Shown here piece after piece: positions 9,359 through 18,357 of a stretch of DNA of 64,000 bases. This DNA is from Proteiniborus sp. MB09-C3 (GTDB lineage: Bacteria > Bacillota > Clostridia > Tissierellales > Proteiniboraceae). The notes beneath the pieces are model-generated. The model was not told the origin of the DNA, made no database searches, and saw nothing but the letters and a program-made list of their open reading frames with translations. The translations under genes were made by a program, and so were the position numbers. Positions within the stretch are counted from its first letter, which is position 1; each line of letters begins with the position of its first letter. Where the stretch lies: positions 1,302,001-1,366,000 of the forward strand of contig NZ_CP127161.1 of the NCBI RefSeq assembly GCF_030263895.1. Direction: 5' to 3'.

Positions 9359-10242
9359 TCCTTTTCACCTCCATAATAGTGAAGAAAAATATCCTCCAGG
9401 CTTTGATTAGGTGCTTCAATATTAGTAACAGGCCATCGATTCATTGCAGTAATCATTTTTTCTATGTTATTTTGCACAAGCACAGTTACTCTAGCTCCAT
9501 CCATGCTAAGTATCTGAAGGTTTTCTTTAGCAAAGCTTTTTGCAGCTTCTTCTGTTTTCAAAGTGATTATATACTTCTTGACCTGAGCAGCTTTTAGAGA
9601 TTCTACGGAATCTATGGCTACCATTTGCCCAGAGCGGATTATTCCTACTCTTTCGCAGGTGCGTTCTACTTCTTCAAACATATGGGAGGACATCAAGATG
9701 GTTTTGCCTCTCTGTTTCTCTTCTAATATCAAATCAATAAAGCGATTTTGCATCAATGGATCAAGCCCACTTGTAGGCTCATCAAGAATGAGTACTGTGG
9801 GATCATGCATAAAGGCAGTTACAATACCTACTTTTTGCTTCATTCCCTTACTCATCTTTTTTAACTTACCTTTAGCATCAAGCTCAAATCTTTCTAGAAG
9901 CTCATTCATCCTGCCGTTATCATTCATACCTCTGTATCTAGCATAGAATTCCAAAAAACCTATCCCAGTCATGTCATCAGGGAAGGACATCTCACCAGGA
10001 ATGTAGCCTAGATGAAGCTGGACAGCCTTGCTTTCCTTCCAGCAATCTTTACCTAAAATACTACAGCTTCCCTGCATAGGCTTCAAAAATCCCATTAAGT
10101 GACGAATTGTAGTGGTTTTACCTGCCCCGTTGGGGCCTAGAAATCCAAACACCTCGCTTTCCTTTACTGTAAAGGAGAGGTCGAATATGCCACGGTTATT
10201 TCCATAATCCCTTGTCAATGCATTGATTTCCATAACAGTCAT
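9355..10242 (-). CDS. ABC transporter ATP-binding protein
   Basis: The 295-residue nucleotide-binding subunit for the neighbouring permease. Walker A is GPNGAGKTT at about residues 36-44, the signature is MSKGMKQKVG rather than the canonical LSGGQ, Walker B is VLILDEPTSGLDP, and the switch histidine is in ILMSSHMFEEVERTCERVGII. A C-terminal extension of about 80 residues is typical of exporters of this class. It starts directly at the stop of the TetR gene (1-bp overlap). Confidence 0.92.
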   Translation of the reverse strand: MTVMEINALTRDYGNNRGIFDLSFTVKESEVFGFLGPNGAGKTTTIRHLMGFLKPMQGSCSILGKDCWKESKAVQLHLGYIPGEMSFPDDMTGIGFLEFYARYRGMNDNGRMNELLERFELDAKGKLKKMSKGMKQKVGIVTAFMHDPTVLILDEPTSGLDPLMQNRFIDLILEEKQRGKTILMSSHMFEEVERTCERVGIIRSGQMVAIDSVESLKAAQVKKYIITLKTEEAAKSFAKENLQILSMDGARVTVLVQNNIEKMITAMNRWPVTNIEAPNQSLEDIFLHYYGGEKE

Positions 10243-10850
10243 TACAGATATTCCTCCTTATAAAAGGTAGTTTTGAGTAAATTAACATATTCAAATGCTT
10301 CCTGTGACATTTCTTCTATACTTTTTTGTCCTATTGTACTCCGAATATATCCTTCGCTTACCCAAGTGACAGCATTTATCACCATAGTAGCATTTACACC
10401 TGGCTTAAATTTCTCCCAGTTGATGCCTTCAAACAATGCATCGAAGCCTTTCTTGATATAAGGCTGGTTACACTGCTTTATTTCCTTAGCCAGTTCAGGC
10501 ACATTCTCTTTTATACAAGCTATCAGGAAATCAAACATGTCAATATACTGAGCCATGATTTTCATTTTGATAATTTGTGCTTGTCGTATGCGTTCGAAAA
10601 AATCATCTGTAACCTTCTTTATCCCTTTAAATACAGCGTTAGTTATTACATCTATACTAAATTCGTAGAGATAAAGGTATAGATTCTTCTTGCTACCAAA
10701 ATAGTGGAAAATAGATGACTTAGATATATGAGCCATGGCTGCAATATCAGCTATTGAGGTTTTTTGATACCCATTCCTAGCAAAGCAGGTATATGCAGCA
10801 TTTAAGATAATGTTCCTTTTTTCCTCTGGGAGGTTTTTAAAAGTTTCCAT
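10242..10850 (-). CDS. TetR family transcriptional regulator of the ABC exporter
   Basis: A 202-residue TetR-type repressor. The N-terminal HTH is at residues 8-54 (AAYTCFARNGYQKTS, then IADIAAMAHISKSSIFHYFGSK). The C-terminal ligand domain is helical and unassigned. It is the first gene of the exporter operon and is preceded by two operator-like palindromes, so autoregulation with derepression by the exported compound is the simplest model (inference). An AGGAGG-like site precedes the ATG. Confidence 0.92.
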   Translation of the reverse strand: METFKNLPEEKRNIILNAAYTCFARNGYQKTSIADIAAMAHISKSSIFHYFGSKKNLYLYLYEFSIDVITNAVFKGIKKVTDDFFERIRQAQIIKMKIMAQYIDMFDFLIACIKENVPELAKEIKQCNQPYIKKGFDALFEGINWEKFKPGVNATMVINAVTWVSEGYIRSTIGQKSIEEMSQEAFEYVNLLKTTFYKEEYL

Positions 10851-10875
10851 TAGGTTTCCTCCTTTGTTTTACTGG

Positions 10876-10926
10876 TTAACCGAATCGGTTAATTTAATCA
10901 TATCAGCATTGACCGTATCGGTCAAT
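10876..10926. promoter_or_regulatory. Paired TetR-type operators
   Basis: Two related palindromes lie between the divergent tetR operon and the P1 peptidase gene. The first, TTAACCGAATCGGTTAA (10876-10892), is perfect around a central A. The second, ATTGACCG-TAT-CGGTCAAT (10908-10926), has 8-bp arms. Both share the ACCG...CGGT core and their centres are 33 bp (about three helical turns) apart, which would place two repressor dimers on the same face. Confidence 0.75.
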
Positions 10927-11030
10927 ATATTTATTTGAATTATTTTACTTTGTATTTTGCAATTATTTTAAAGGCTTTCTCATGTTTTTATCGAATTATT
11001 TGTATAAAGTAATATTAAGAGGTGAAATTG

Positions 11031-11993
11031 ATGAAAGAAATTAAGTTTACAGACATAGATAATATAAAAGTAGGCCATGCACAGAATTTTGAGGCAGCAA
11101 CAGGCTGTACTGTGATAATATGTGAAAGAGGTGCTTCGGCAGGTGTAGATGTGAGAGGAGGTTCTCCAGGAACTAGAGAAACAGACCTTTTAAATCCTGT
11201 TAATATGGTTCAGCAAATTCATGCTGTTATGCTTTCAGGGGGAAGTGCCTTTGGATTAGATGCTGCTTCTGGTGCTATGAAATATCTTGAAGAAAAAAAT
11301 ATAGGCTTTGATGTTCAGGTGACAAAGGTTCCTATAGTATGCTCAGCAGTACTATTTGATTTAGCTATTGGAGATTATAGAGTAAGACCAGATTTAGAAA
11401 TGGGATATACAGCTTGCATGAATGCTACGAATACAGAATGTCCAAATGGCAATATAGGTGCAGGAACAGGTGCCACAGTAGGAAAATTATTAGGATTTCA
11501 AAGAGCAATGAAGGGTGGACTAGGCAGCTATGCACTGCAAGTAGGAGATTTAAAGGTAGGAGCAATAGTAGCTGTGAACTGTTTAGGTGATGTAGTTGAT
11601 CCAGCGACAGGAAAAGTCTTGGCTGGATTATTAAATGAGGACTTAAAGACCTTTGCTGGTACAGAAAATAATATGATAGCTAATTATGATAGCAAAAAAA
11701 ATCTCTTTAGTGGTAATACCACTATTGGAGTTATAGCTACAAATGGAGAATTTTCTAAGACAGAAATGAATAAGATAGCATCTATGGCTCATAATGGTTA
11801 TGCTAGAACCATGAGACCAGCACATTCTATTTTTGATGGAGATACTATATTTGCATTATCAACAGGAAATGTACAGGCCGATATAAGTACAGTAGGCTTT
11901 TTAGCAGCAAGAGCTATGGAGCAGGCAGTAATAAATGCAGTAAAAAGCGCTAAAACCTTATATGGAATTAAAGCTCATCTAGATATTATATAA
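11031..11993 (+). CDS. P1 family peptidase (S58, DmpA-like)
   Basis: An Ntn-type self-processing aminopeptidase of the DmpA/P1 family, 320 residues from the ATG at 11031. That start is preferred over the GTG at 11022 because AGAGGTG lies 6 bases upstream of it. Conserved features: DVRGGSPGTRETDLL near the N-terminus, SGGSAFGLDAASG, and SGNTTIGVIATN, where cleavage before the Thr would create the nucleophile. It is predicted cytoplasmic. It stands alone, diverging from the TetR operon. The natural substrate is unknown. Confidence 0.9.
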   Translation: MKEIKFTDIDNIKVGHAQNFEAATGCTVIICERGASAGVDVRGGSPGTRETDLLNPVNMVQQIHAVMLSGGSAFGLDAASGAMKYLEEKNIGFDVQVTKVPIVCSAVLFDLAIGDYRVRPDLEMGYTACMNATNTECPNGNIGAGTGATVGKLLGFQRAMKGGLGSYALQVGDLKVGAIVAVNCLGDVVDPATGKVLAGLLNEDLKTFAGTENNMIANYDSKKNLFSGNTTIGVIATNGEFSKTEMNKIASMAHNGYARTMRPAHSIFDGDTIFALSTGNVQADISTVGFLAARAMEQAVINAVKSAKTLYGIKAHLDII

Positions 11994-12066
11994 GATAATA
12001 AGTAAAATTACCTAATCAATTGACCTTGTAGTAAAGAAAAATTTTTTATATACTAAGCATTTAAGG

Positions 12067-12090
12067 TAACTATCACAACAGATTAAATTA
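12067..12090 (+). repeat. 24-bp dispersed motif, copy 1
   Basis: A 24-bp word of the form TAACTA..CA..CAGATTAAATTA. Copies at 17082-17105 and 47989-48012 lie on the same strand, and each of the three differs from their consensus at one position only. This copy is 130 bp upstream of glmM. A partial copy (TAACTAGCTC) lies at 12120-12129. Confidence 0.6.
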
Positions 12091-12220
12091 GTAAGCTATT
12101 AATATAGATAAAAGTATGCTAACTAGCTCTTAAAGTTCTTTTTTACATTTTTTGTTTGTAGATAAAATGTAATTATGTTATTATTAAAAATGTAACAATT
12201 CAATATAGGGAGGATTAAAT

Positions 12221-13567
12221 ATGGGAAGACTTTTTGGAACAGATGGAGTGAGAGGAATTGCAAACAAGGAATTAACTTGTGAGCTTGCATATAAAATAGG
12301 AAGAGCAGGAGCATATGTATTAACAAAGGACAAAAAAGATGTAAAAATAGTTGTAGGAATGGATACTAGAATATCAGGAGACATGCTAGAAGCTGCTTTA
12401 GTAGCAGGGATATGCTCTGTAGGTGCAGATGTCTTGTCCGTAGGCATAGTACCTACTCCAGCAGTGGCTTATTTAACTAGAGAGCTTAAAGCAGAAGCAG
12501 GAGTAGTCATATCTGCTTCACATAATCCTGTAGAATATAATGGAATTAAATTTTTTGGAAGTACTGGCTATAAATTAAAAGATGAAGTAGAAGATGAAAT
12601 AGAAAAGTATATTTTGGATGGTAAGGAAGTGCCATTATCTCCTATAGGCGAAGGAGTTGGCAGAAGGACAATAATAAGTAATGGAATAGAGATGTATGAA
12701 CACTACTTAAGAAAAAGCATAAATGTTGATTTTAAAGGATTAAAGATAGCCATAGATTGTGGAAATGGTGCAGTATATAAGGCTGCTCCTGAACTCATAA
12801 GGGAGCTAGGTGCAGATATAGAGGTAATACACTATGCTCCAAACGGAGTAAATATAAATGTAAATTGTGGTTCTACTAAACCAGAAGAAGTGCAAAAGCT
12901 TGTATTAGATACAGGCGCAGATATGGGGATATCCTTTGATGGAGATGCAGATAGGCTGATAGCTGTTGATGAAAAGGGAAATATCGTTGATGGAGACCAT
13001 GTTATGGCTATTTGCGGTATCCATTTAAAGAAAAAAGGAAAGCTAAAACAAGATACCGTAGTAGCTACAGTAATGAGTAATATGGGACTAGATATTTGTT
13101 TGAAAAAAGAGGGCATTAGCATTGTGAAAGCTAAGGTAGGAGATAGATATGTATTAGAAGAAATGCTAAATAGCGGCTATTCTCTGGGAGGAGAGCAATC
13201 AGGTCATATAATCTTCTTAGATCATAATACTACTGGGGATGGACTATTAACAGCCCTACAGCTTATATCAGTCATAAAAGAAACAGGTAAAAAACTTTCT
13301 GAGTTAGCAGAAGCTATGATTTCATTGCCACAGGTGCTTATAAATGCAAAAGTAAGTAACGAAAAGAAAAATCTATATATGGAAGATGAAATTATAAAAA
13401 AAGAAATTGAAAAGCTTGAAGAAAAGTTCCATGGAGAAGGCAGAGTACTTATAAGACCTTCAGGTACAGAGCCATTAGTTCGTGTTATGATAGAAGGAAA
13501 GGATCAAGAAGAAATAACGACCATGGCTCAAAGCCTGGCACATCTCATAGAAGAAAGACTAAAGTAG
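12221..13567 (+). CDS. glmM: Phosphoglucosamine mutase GlmM
   Basis: Interconverts glucosamine-6-phosphate and glucosamine-1-phosphate for UDP-GlcNAc and hence peptidoglycan synthesis. 448 residues, the normal length. Domain features in order: [11 protein letters not shown] at the N-terminus, the phosphoserine loop ISASHNP with catalytic Ser100, the magnesium loop SFDGDADR, the sugar loop GGEQSGH, and the phosphate-binding [12 protein letters not shown] near the C-terminus. The ATG follows AGGGAGG. In many relatives it sits beside cdaAR; here it is about 10 kb away. Confidence 0.96.
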   Translation: MGRLFGTDGVRGIANKELTCELAYKIGRAGAYVLTKDKKDVKIVVGMDTRISGDMLEAALVAGICSVGADVLSVGIVPTPAVAYLTRELKAEAGVVISASHNPVEYNGIKFFGSTGYKLKDEVEDEIEKYILDGKEVPLSPIGEGVGRRTIISNGIEMYEHYLRKSINVDFKGLKIAIDCGNGAVYKAAPELIRELGADIEVIHYAPNGVNINVNCGSTKPEEVQKLVLDTGADMGISFDGDADRLIAVDEKGNIVDGDHVMAICGIHLKKKGKLKQDTVVATVMSNMGLDICLKKEGISIVKAKVGDRYVLEEMLNSGYSLGGEQSGHIIFLDHNTTGDGLLTALQLISVIKETGKKLSELAEAMISLPQVLINAKVSNEKKNLYMEDEIIKKEIEKLEEKFHGEGRVLIRPSGTEPLVRVMIEGKDQEEITTMAQSLAHLIEERLK

Positions 13568-13574
13568 CTGCTTA

Positions 13575-13868
13575 GAATTTGTAAGCTTACTTTGGGCGAA
13601 CTCGGTTTGTTAACAAACTATTTAAGCGTTGACCCAATGCAAATTCATATTAATTAGCTAATTGAGTTAAATTAGATAGGAATAAGATTAATATAGAATT
13701 AAGAAAAACAACGAAAAGTGAAAAAATAACTCATACTAAAGAATACTAAGGTCATTTCCTGGGAAATAACTGTCGAAAGATAGTTGAATTAGTAAATTGA
13801 ACAATGTAATAAATCTAACTAGACAGAAATAGGAGAGACGACTCCTGTTTTATGCCTAGTTTCTTTTT
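13575..13868 (+). ncRNA. Candidate structured leader RNA with terminator, unassigned
   Basis: The 325-bp gap between glmM and the C39-like peptidase gene contains nested complementary segments: GAATTTG (13575-13581) with CAAATTC (13640-13646), TTGGG (13592-13596) with CCCAA (13633-13637), and a GTTTG/CAAAC hairpin (13605-13618). Then comes a 7-bp stem capped by a GAAA tetraloop (13768-13785). Last is a stem AACTAG (13817-13822) with CTAGTT (13856-13861) enclosing AATAGGAG/CTCCTGTT, followed by TTCTTTTT. The terminator lies just upstream of the next gene's Shine-Dalgarno site, as in a riboswitch or attenuator. It does not match glmS, ydaO or GEMM consensus by eye. Confidence 0.45.
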
Positions 13869-13892
13869 GAAAGTTCATCTAAGGAGGCGCAT

Positions 13893-14993
13893 ATGAAGAA
13901 AATGACTAAAAGAAAATCAAGAAAGCTAAGATTATTTAGGTTTATATTTAGAATGATATTGCTTATATCTTTTGTATTTGTCATAGTCAAATTTGGAAAG
14001 GCTATTATTGGAAAGGATATTGAAGATAATGAACCATTTCAAATCATAAAGGACACTTTTGTAAAGCAGCAAGGAAGAATTACAATTAAAAATATTGACG
14101 GTGATAGTGAGCTGCCTATAAAAAACAGCAGGTTTAGCATAACAAATATAGATACAGGTGAAGTAGCTGATACAATCACTACTGACAAAGATGGGATAGC
14201 CGTTTCAGATTTATTAGATTATGATAATGTATATGAAATAAAGCTTATTGAATCACATCCTTACTATCAGAGTGGCAAAGATGATATTCTTACTTTAGAA
14301 ATAGATCAGGAAAATCAAGAGATTATCATTCAAAACAAAATGAATGAATATATAAAGCATGTTCAACAAACCGAAGATGGTGAGTTCATCATTGATGAGG
14401 TATATATTGATGTACCAACTGTCATGCAAAACCCTGAGCTGCCAAATGGTTGTGAAATTACGTCCCTAACGTCTGTACTAAACTATAAAGGCTATAATGC
14501 GGAGAAGACAGAGATGGCAGATGTATATCTGCCTAAAGAGGCATTCTATGTGAAAAATGAAAAATTATATGGCGCTAACCCATATAAGTCATATGCAGGA
14601 AATCCTAGAGAAAAAAATGGCTTTTTTTCTTATGCTCCTCCAATTGTGGAGGCAGCAAACAGCTATTTAGATACTGTTCAAGGTAAGGAAAAACCCATTG
14701 ACATAAGCAATAGTACACGTGAGGAGATTATAGACTATCTAAATCAGGGTATTCCAGTTGTGATTTGGGTAACTCTTGATCTAAGTAAGCCAAAAATAAA
14801 TTATTCCTGGTATTTAAGTGATACAGGAGAAAAGACAGATATGCCTATTAACTTACATTGTGTAGTGCTCAACGGTTATGCAGGGGATAATGTTCATGTA
14901 ATGAATCCATTAAAAGGGCAAGTAGCTTATGATGCAGATGCTTTTTTTCAGAGCTATGTTGAACTAGGAAGTCATGCAGTGATTTTGCATTAG
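13893..14993 (+). CDS. Membrane-anchored C39-like cysteine peptidase with SpaA-like domain
   Basis: A 366-residue extracytoplasmic protein. A basic N-terminus and one membrane segment (about 16-34) anchor it. Residues about 60-150 form a beta-rich SpaA/prealbumin-like domain (RITIKNIDGDSELPIKNSRF... TTDKDGIAVSDLL). Residues 172-366 form a peptidase C39-like domain (the YvpB/DUF-type papain-like fold): the nucleophile is Cys187 in LPNGCEITS and the likely His is 322 in NLHCVVLNGY, with Asn338 in HVMNPLKG. It follows an AAGGAGG site and a structured leader. The probable role is cleavage of cell-wall or surface peptides; the substrate is unknown. Confidence 0.82.
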   Translation: MKKMTKRKSRKLRLFRFIFRMILLISFVFVIVKFGKAIIGKDIEDNEPFQIIKDTFVKQQGRITIKNIDGDSELPIKNSRFSITNIDTGEVADTITTDKDGIAVSDLLDYDNVYEIKLIESHPYYQSGKDDILTLEIDQENQEIIIQNKMNEYIKHVQQTEDGEFIIDEVYIDVPTVMQNPELPNGCEITSLTSVLNYKGYNAEKTEMADVYLPKEAFYVKNEKLYGANPYKSYAGNPREKNGFFSYAPPIVEAANSYLDTVQGKEKPIDISNSTREEIIDYLNQGIPVVIWVTLDLSKPKINYSWYLSDTGEKTDMPINLHCVVLNGYAGDNVHVMNPLKGQVAYDADAFFQSYVELGSHAVILH

Positions 14994-15047
14994 GAACTTT
15001 TAAAGCTGCTAGTACAATAGGTTAATTATTACCTTTGTATATAACAA

Positions 15048-15080
15048 CAGAGAGAAAATGATCATTTTCTCTCTGCTTAT
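15048..15080. terminator. Bidirectional terminator
   Basis: A 28-bp perfect palindrome (15048-15075, half-site CAGAGAGAAAATGA) between the convergent C39-like peptidase and racemase genes, with T-rich sequence on the plus side and A-rich sequence before it. Confidence 0.85.
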
Positions 15081-15099
15081 TTTTACTATTGAACCAAAT

Positions 15100-15834
15100 C
15101 TATATCCTGTTATCTAATGATGAACTATCATTAAGATTTTTTGCTATTAAAACTGATTTTTGAGCCATAAGAGTTAAAGGATCTATTAATGGAATATCTA
15201 TATCTGACTGTTCCAACACTATGCTTATTTCTGTGCAGCCTGCTATAATCGCTTCAGCTCCCCTGCCTTTTAATTTCTCGACAATTTCCGCTAGATAATC
15301 TTTTAATTTACCAGACCTATTTCCAGCCTTTACTCCATCCTTGCCATAAATAATCTCCATAACATATTCTCTTTGCTCTTCCTCAGTTGGAATTATGATT
15401 TCTTTATCCTTTAATAAATTTTGGAAAAGATTTGTTTTTACAGTTCCTGAAGTTGCAATGACACCAATTTTATTGATATTGGTACATTGTTTATCTATAT
15501 ATTCTTTTGTTATTTCTAAAGCATTTAAAATTGGTACATTGATTTCTTTTTGAATTTCCTTGAAATAGTAATGTGAAGTAATACAAGGAATTATGATAAA
15601 ATCTACTCCTGAGTTTTGCAAATTAGCTGCTGTTTTTACTAACTCAGAAACTGGACTAACAGATTTACCTAATATAGCACCAGTACGATCAGGTATTTTA
15701 GGATTATTATCAATTATTACTCTAATATGTTCACTATCGCACTTAGCATTAGTAAATCTTATTATTCTCTCAAATAAAACACATGTTGCATCTGGTCCCA
15801 TTCCGCCTAATATTCCAATTATTTTTTCTCGCAA
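15100..15834 (-). CDS. Aspartate/glutamate racemase family protein
   Basis: A cofactor-independent amino acid racemase, 244 residues from the TTG at 15834, chosen because GGAGTG lies 6 bases upstream; an upstream extension to 15897 adds an unrelated-looking N-terminus. The family start IIGILGGMGPDAT is clear. The two catalytic cysteines are Cys84 (IIPCITSHYY) and Cys200 (IAGCTEISIV), so both half-reactions are possible. It resembles aspartate racemases (GGMGP and DNNPKIPDRT) more than MurI. It lies near an ATP-grasp ligase, a MurE-like ligase and AsnB, which suggests making a D-amino acid for the wall (inference). Confidence 0.88.
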   Translation of the reverse strand: MREKIIGILGGMGPDATCVLFERIIRFTNAKCDSEHIRVIIDNNPKIPDRTGAILGKSVSPVSELVKTAANLQNSGVDFIIIPCITSHYYFKEIQKEINVPILNALEITKEYIDKQCTNINKIGVIATSGTVKTNLFQNLLKDKEIIIPTEEEQREYVMEIIYGKDGVKAGNRSGKLKDYLAEIVEKLKGRGAEAIIAGCTEISIVLEQSDIDIPLIDPLTLMAQKSVLIAKNLNDSSSLDNRI

Positions 15835-16256
15835 TTTTCTCACTCCAATTCCTAAATAGTATATATTAAAATAATTAAATTCTATAGAGTAATGCATTTT
15901 CTATTTTATTCTTCTAACGGAAGCTAATATTAAAGAAAGGTTTTTACTTGACAACTTATATATATATCACAGATTTTAAGATTTGTCTTTATTTTTATAG
16001 AATTCTTTACTGGAAATTATTCCGGTATAGCAGAATAGCGATTATAGGACTTATAGCATAGGTATAGCATCTTGAAATATTGTTAAACTTATATTATAAT
16101 TAATTAAATATAAGTTGTTGACAAATCTCATGGAAATATGACAATCCGAGCTTTACAGGCATTTCCTGTAAAGTTTTGTTTTAGAAGGCTTCATAGTACT
16201 TTTAGAAATGGTATATTAGAAATATAAGATAAAACAAAAGGGGAGATTAACGTATT
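15835..16256. other. Intergenic region between racemase and motB-like genes
   Basis: A 422-bp AT-rich gap between divergent genes. The only clear structure is the stem-loop at 16151-16182, listed separately. No open reading frame with a ribosome binding site was found. Confidence 0.6.
16151..16182 (+). terminator. Leader terminator or attenuator upstream of the motB-like gene
   Basis: CTTTACAGG (16151-16159) pairs with CCTGTAAAG (16165-16173), loop of 5, followed by TTTTGTTTT. It points toward the motB-like gene 75 bp downstream and could attenuate it. Confidence 0.65.
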
Positions 16257-16994
16257 ATGAGAAGGACAAGAGGAAATGCTGACGAGAAAAAAGGCGCTCC
16301 AGAATGGATGACTACCTACGGTGATATGGTTACACTTTTACTTTGTTTTTTTGTCTTATTGTTTTCCTTTTCTTCAGTTGATGCTCAGAAATTTAAGGCT
16401 ATCATGAACTCTTTTAAAGGTTCATCAGGAGTACTCAATGGTGGGCAGACCGTAAACTTTAACCAATTAGAACTTGAGGGAAAAATGGAAGGATTAACTG
16501 ACGAGGAAGTAGAAGCCTCAAAAGAGCTTCAAGGCATAGCAGTAGATTTAAATGAGTATCTTAAGGGAAGAGGGTTTGATGAGCAGGTTAGTATTGAATA
16601 CAATGAAAGATATGTAAAGCTGAACTTCTTGGATGGGGTATTATTTGATCCTGGAAAGGCTACGCTAAAAGATGATGCTGTTCAAGTTTTAGATGCAGTT
16701 GGAGTCAAGCTTTTAGAATATGATAAAAACAGAATAAAAGTTGAGGGACATACGGACACAGTTCCGATGAAATCTGCTCAATATCCTAATAACTGGTATC
16801 TATCAGCTGCAAGAGCCATTACTGTAGCGGAATATTACATTAATGAAAAGGGATTTGATCCTAAGCGATTGTCAGCAGAAGGGTTTGGAGAATATTCTCC
16901 AATTGCTGAAAATAGTACAGCAGAAGGAAGAATGAAAAACAGGAGAATAGAGATTAAGATTTTGAGTAGTATACATAGCGGAGAAAGCTTTTAG
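16257..16994 (+). CDS. MotB-like OmpA-domain protein
   Basis: 245 residues with the MotB plan: a short charged cytoplasmic N-terminus, one membrane helix (about residues 21-43) with the ion-carrying Asp at residue 23 (WMTTYGDMVTLLLCF), and a C-terminal OmpA/peptidoglycan-binding domain (about 115-240) with KVEGHTDTVPM and NRRIEIKI. It would anchor a stator to peptidoglycan. No motA partner lies next to it, which is unusual; it may pair with a MotA encoded elsewhere or serve another wall-linked motor. GGGGAG precedes the ATG. Confidence 0.87.
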   Translation: MRRTRGNADEKKGAPEWMTTYGDMVTLLLCFFVLLFSFSSVDAQKFKAIMNSFKGSSGVLNGGQTVNFNQLELEGKMEGLTDEEVEASKELQGIAVDLNEYLKGRGFDEQVSIEYNERYVKLNFLDGVLFDPGKATLKDDAVQVLDAVGVKLLEYDKNRIKVEGHTDTVPMKSAQYPNNWYLSAARAITVAEYYINEKGFDPKRLSAEGFGEYSPIAENSTAEGRMKNRRIEIKILSSIHSGESF

Positions 16995-17057
16995 AAGGTA
17001 TGTGATTTTTGAATAATTAAAATAGCTTGTAGTGAGATTATTTATAAAGATATTGAT

Positions 17058-17091
17058 GTGCTAGTTAATAGAAATTGTTATTAACTAGCAC
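17058..17091 (+). terminator. Hairpin after the motB-like gene
   Basis: GTGCTAGTTAATA (17058-17070) pairs perfectly with 17079-17091 around an 8-base loop. No T-run follows. Its right arm forms the first ten bases of the dispersed 24-bp motif at 17082-17105. Confidence 0.5.
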
Positions 17092-17105
17092 AGCAGATTA
17101 AATTA
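17082..17105 (+). repeat. 24-bp dispersed motif, copy 2
   Basis: Same word as at 12067-12090 and 47989-48012, with one difference from the consensus. It overlaps the right arm of the hairpin at 17058-17091 and lies 28 bp upstream of the ATP-grasp gene. Confidence 0.6.
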
Positions 17106-17133
17106 ATTATTAGTGAAATAGGAAGGTGTTAGC

Positions 17134-18324
17134 ATGGATAATAAGGCAGTGGTTTTAGGAACGAACTATTATATTGCACTTAGCGCAATTCGTTGCTTAG
17201 GTGTACATGGGGTAAAAGTAGTGGCTATGGATTATTCGGAGAAGGATACTTACGCTGCTAAATCGAAATACCTTTCTGAAAGATTAATCGTACCACATTA
17301 TAAAAAAGATACAAAGAGATTTATAGAATTCTTAATAGATTATGCTAAAAAACAAGAAAGCCCTCCTGTACTTATACCATGTCATGACCTGCACGCAGAA
17401 GTAATTGATGCACATTTAGAGGAGCTTAAGAAATATTACCTTATACCTCAGACAGAACCAGGTTTATGGACAAAGGTTATGGACAAAGGCTCACTATATC
17501 AATTAGCAATAGAACATGGGGTAGCTGTTCCAGAAACTGTTAGACTAGATGATGAAAACTTTTTAGAAAAGGTTGAAACTATTGTCAAGTATCCTTGTAT
17601 CGTTAAACCAGTAGATTCTCCATCCTTTGTTGCCAAATTTAGGAGAAAGCTATTTAAGGTTCAAAATAGAGAAGAATTAGAAGAGGCATTAGACAAAGCA
17701 AAAAATGCAGGCTTAGAGGTTATTGTACAGAGAATTATTCCGGGCTTTGATGATCATATGTATACCTTTGATGCATATTTAAATCAAGATGCCAAGGTAA
17801 CACATTGGTCTACATGTCAAAAATATAGACAATTTCCTATAAATTTTGGAGCTTCTGTCTATACCGGTCACAAATATGTGCCAGAGCTTTATGAAATAGG
17901 AGCAAAGTTCTTTGAGACAATTAAATTTAAGGGCTTTGCTGAGATAGAATTTAAAAAGGATTCTGAAACAGGAAAGTTTTACATGATAGAGGTAAATGCT
18001 AGAATAACTAATTTTAACAATTTATTATATAAACTTGGGCTAAATATACCTTATATAACATATAGAGAGATGACAGGAGCACCTTTAGAGCCAAAGTCAT
18101 TTAAAGAAGATCAGAATCTAGTATTTTGGTATGCGTATGAGGATATATTAGCTATTAGAGATTATATTAAATCTGGACAACTCACATTTAAGGAAATTTT
18201 CAAATCCTTATTAAGACCAAAAGCATATGCAATATGGGACTGGAAGGATCCTATGCCAGCCTTTTCATATGCAGGAATAATAATGGGTAAGGTATTTAGA
18301 AAAATTTTTAAAACTAAAGATTAG
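17134..18324 (+). CDS. ATP-grasp carboxylate-amine ligase family protein
   Basis: 396 residues of the ATP-grasp fold: an N-terminal Rossmann-like domain starting AVVLGTNYYIALSAIRCLG, a central ATP-binding domain (about residues 110-300) with YPCIVKPVDSP and VIVQRIIPGFDDHMYTF, and the metal-binding end GFAEIEFKKD...FYMIEVNARITNF. Such enzymes join a carboxylate to an amine through an acyl-phosphate. The nearest functional idea is a D-aspartate or other side-chain ligase of peptidoglycan, because murE-like and asnB genes follow on the same strand with 33- and 49-bp gaps and a racemase lies 1.3 kb upstream. The substrate is not readable from the sequence. Confidence 0.82.
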   Translation: MDNKAVVLGTNYYIALSAIRCLGVHGVKVVAMDYSEKDTYAAKSKYLSERLIVPHYKKDTKRFIEFLIDYAKKQESPPVLIPCHDLHAEVIDAHLEELKKYYLIPQTEPGLWTKVMDKGSLYQLAIEHGVAVPETVRLDDENFLEKVETIVKYPCIVKPVDSPSFVAKFRRKLFKVQNREELEEALDKAKNAGLEVIVQRIIPGFDDHMYTFDAYLNQDAKVTHWSTCQKYRQFPINFGASVYTGHKYVPELYEIGAKFFETIKFKGFAEIEFKKDSETGKFYMIEVNARITNFNNLLYKLGLNIPYITYREMTGAPLEPKSFKEDQNLVFWYAYEDILAIRDYIKSGQLTFKEIFKSLLRPKAYAIWDWKDPMPAFSYAGIIMGKVFRKIFKTKD

Positions 18325-18357
18325 ATAAAATTGTTTCCTCAGGAGGTATGGAAATAA

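Noticed and set aside
13568-13892. glmS ribozyme or ydaO riboswitch after glmM
   Set aside because: Neither the ribozyme core nor the ydaO consensus blocks could be found; the next gene is a protease, not glmS.
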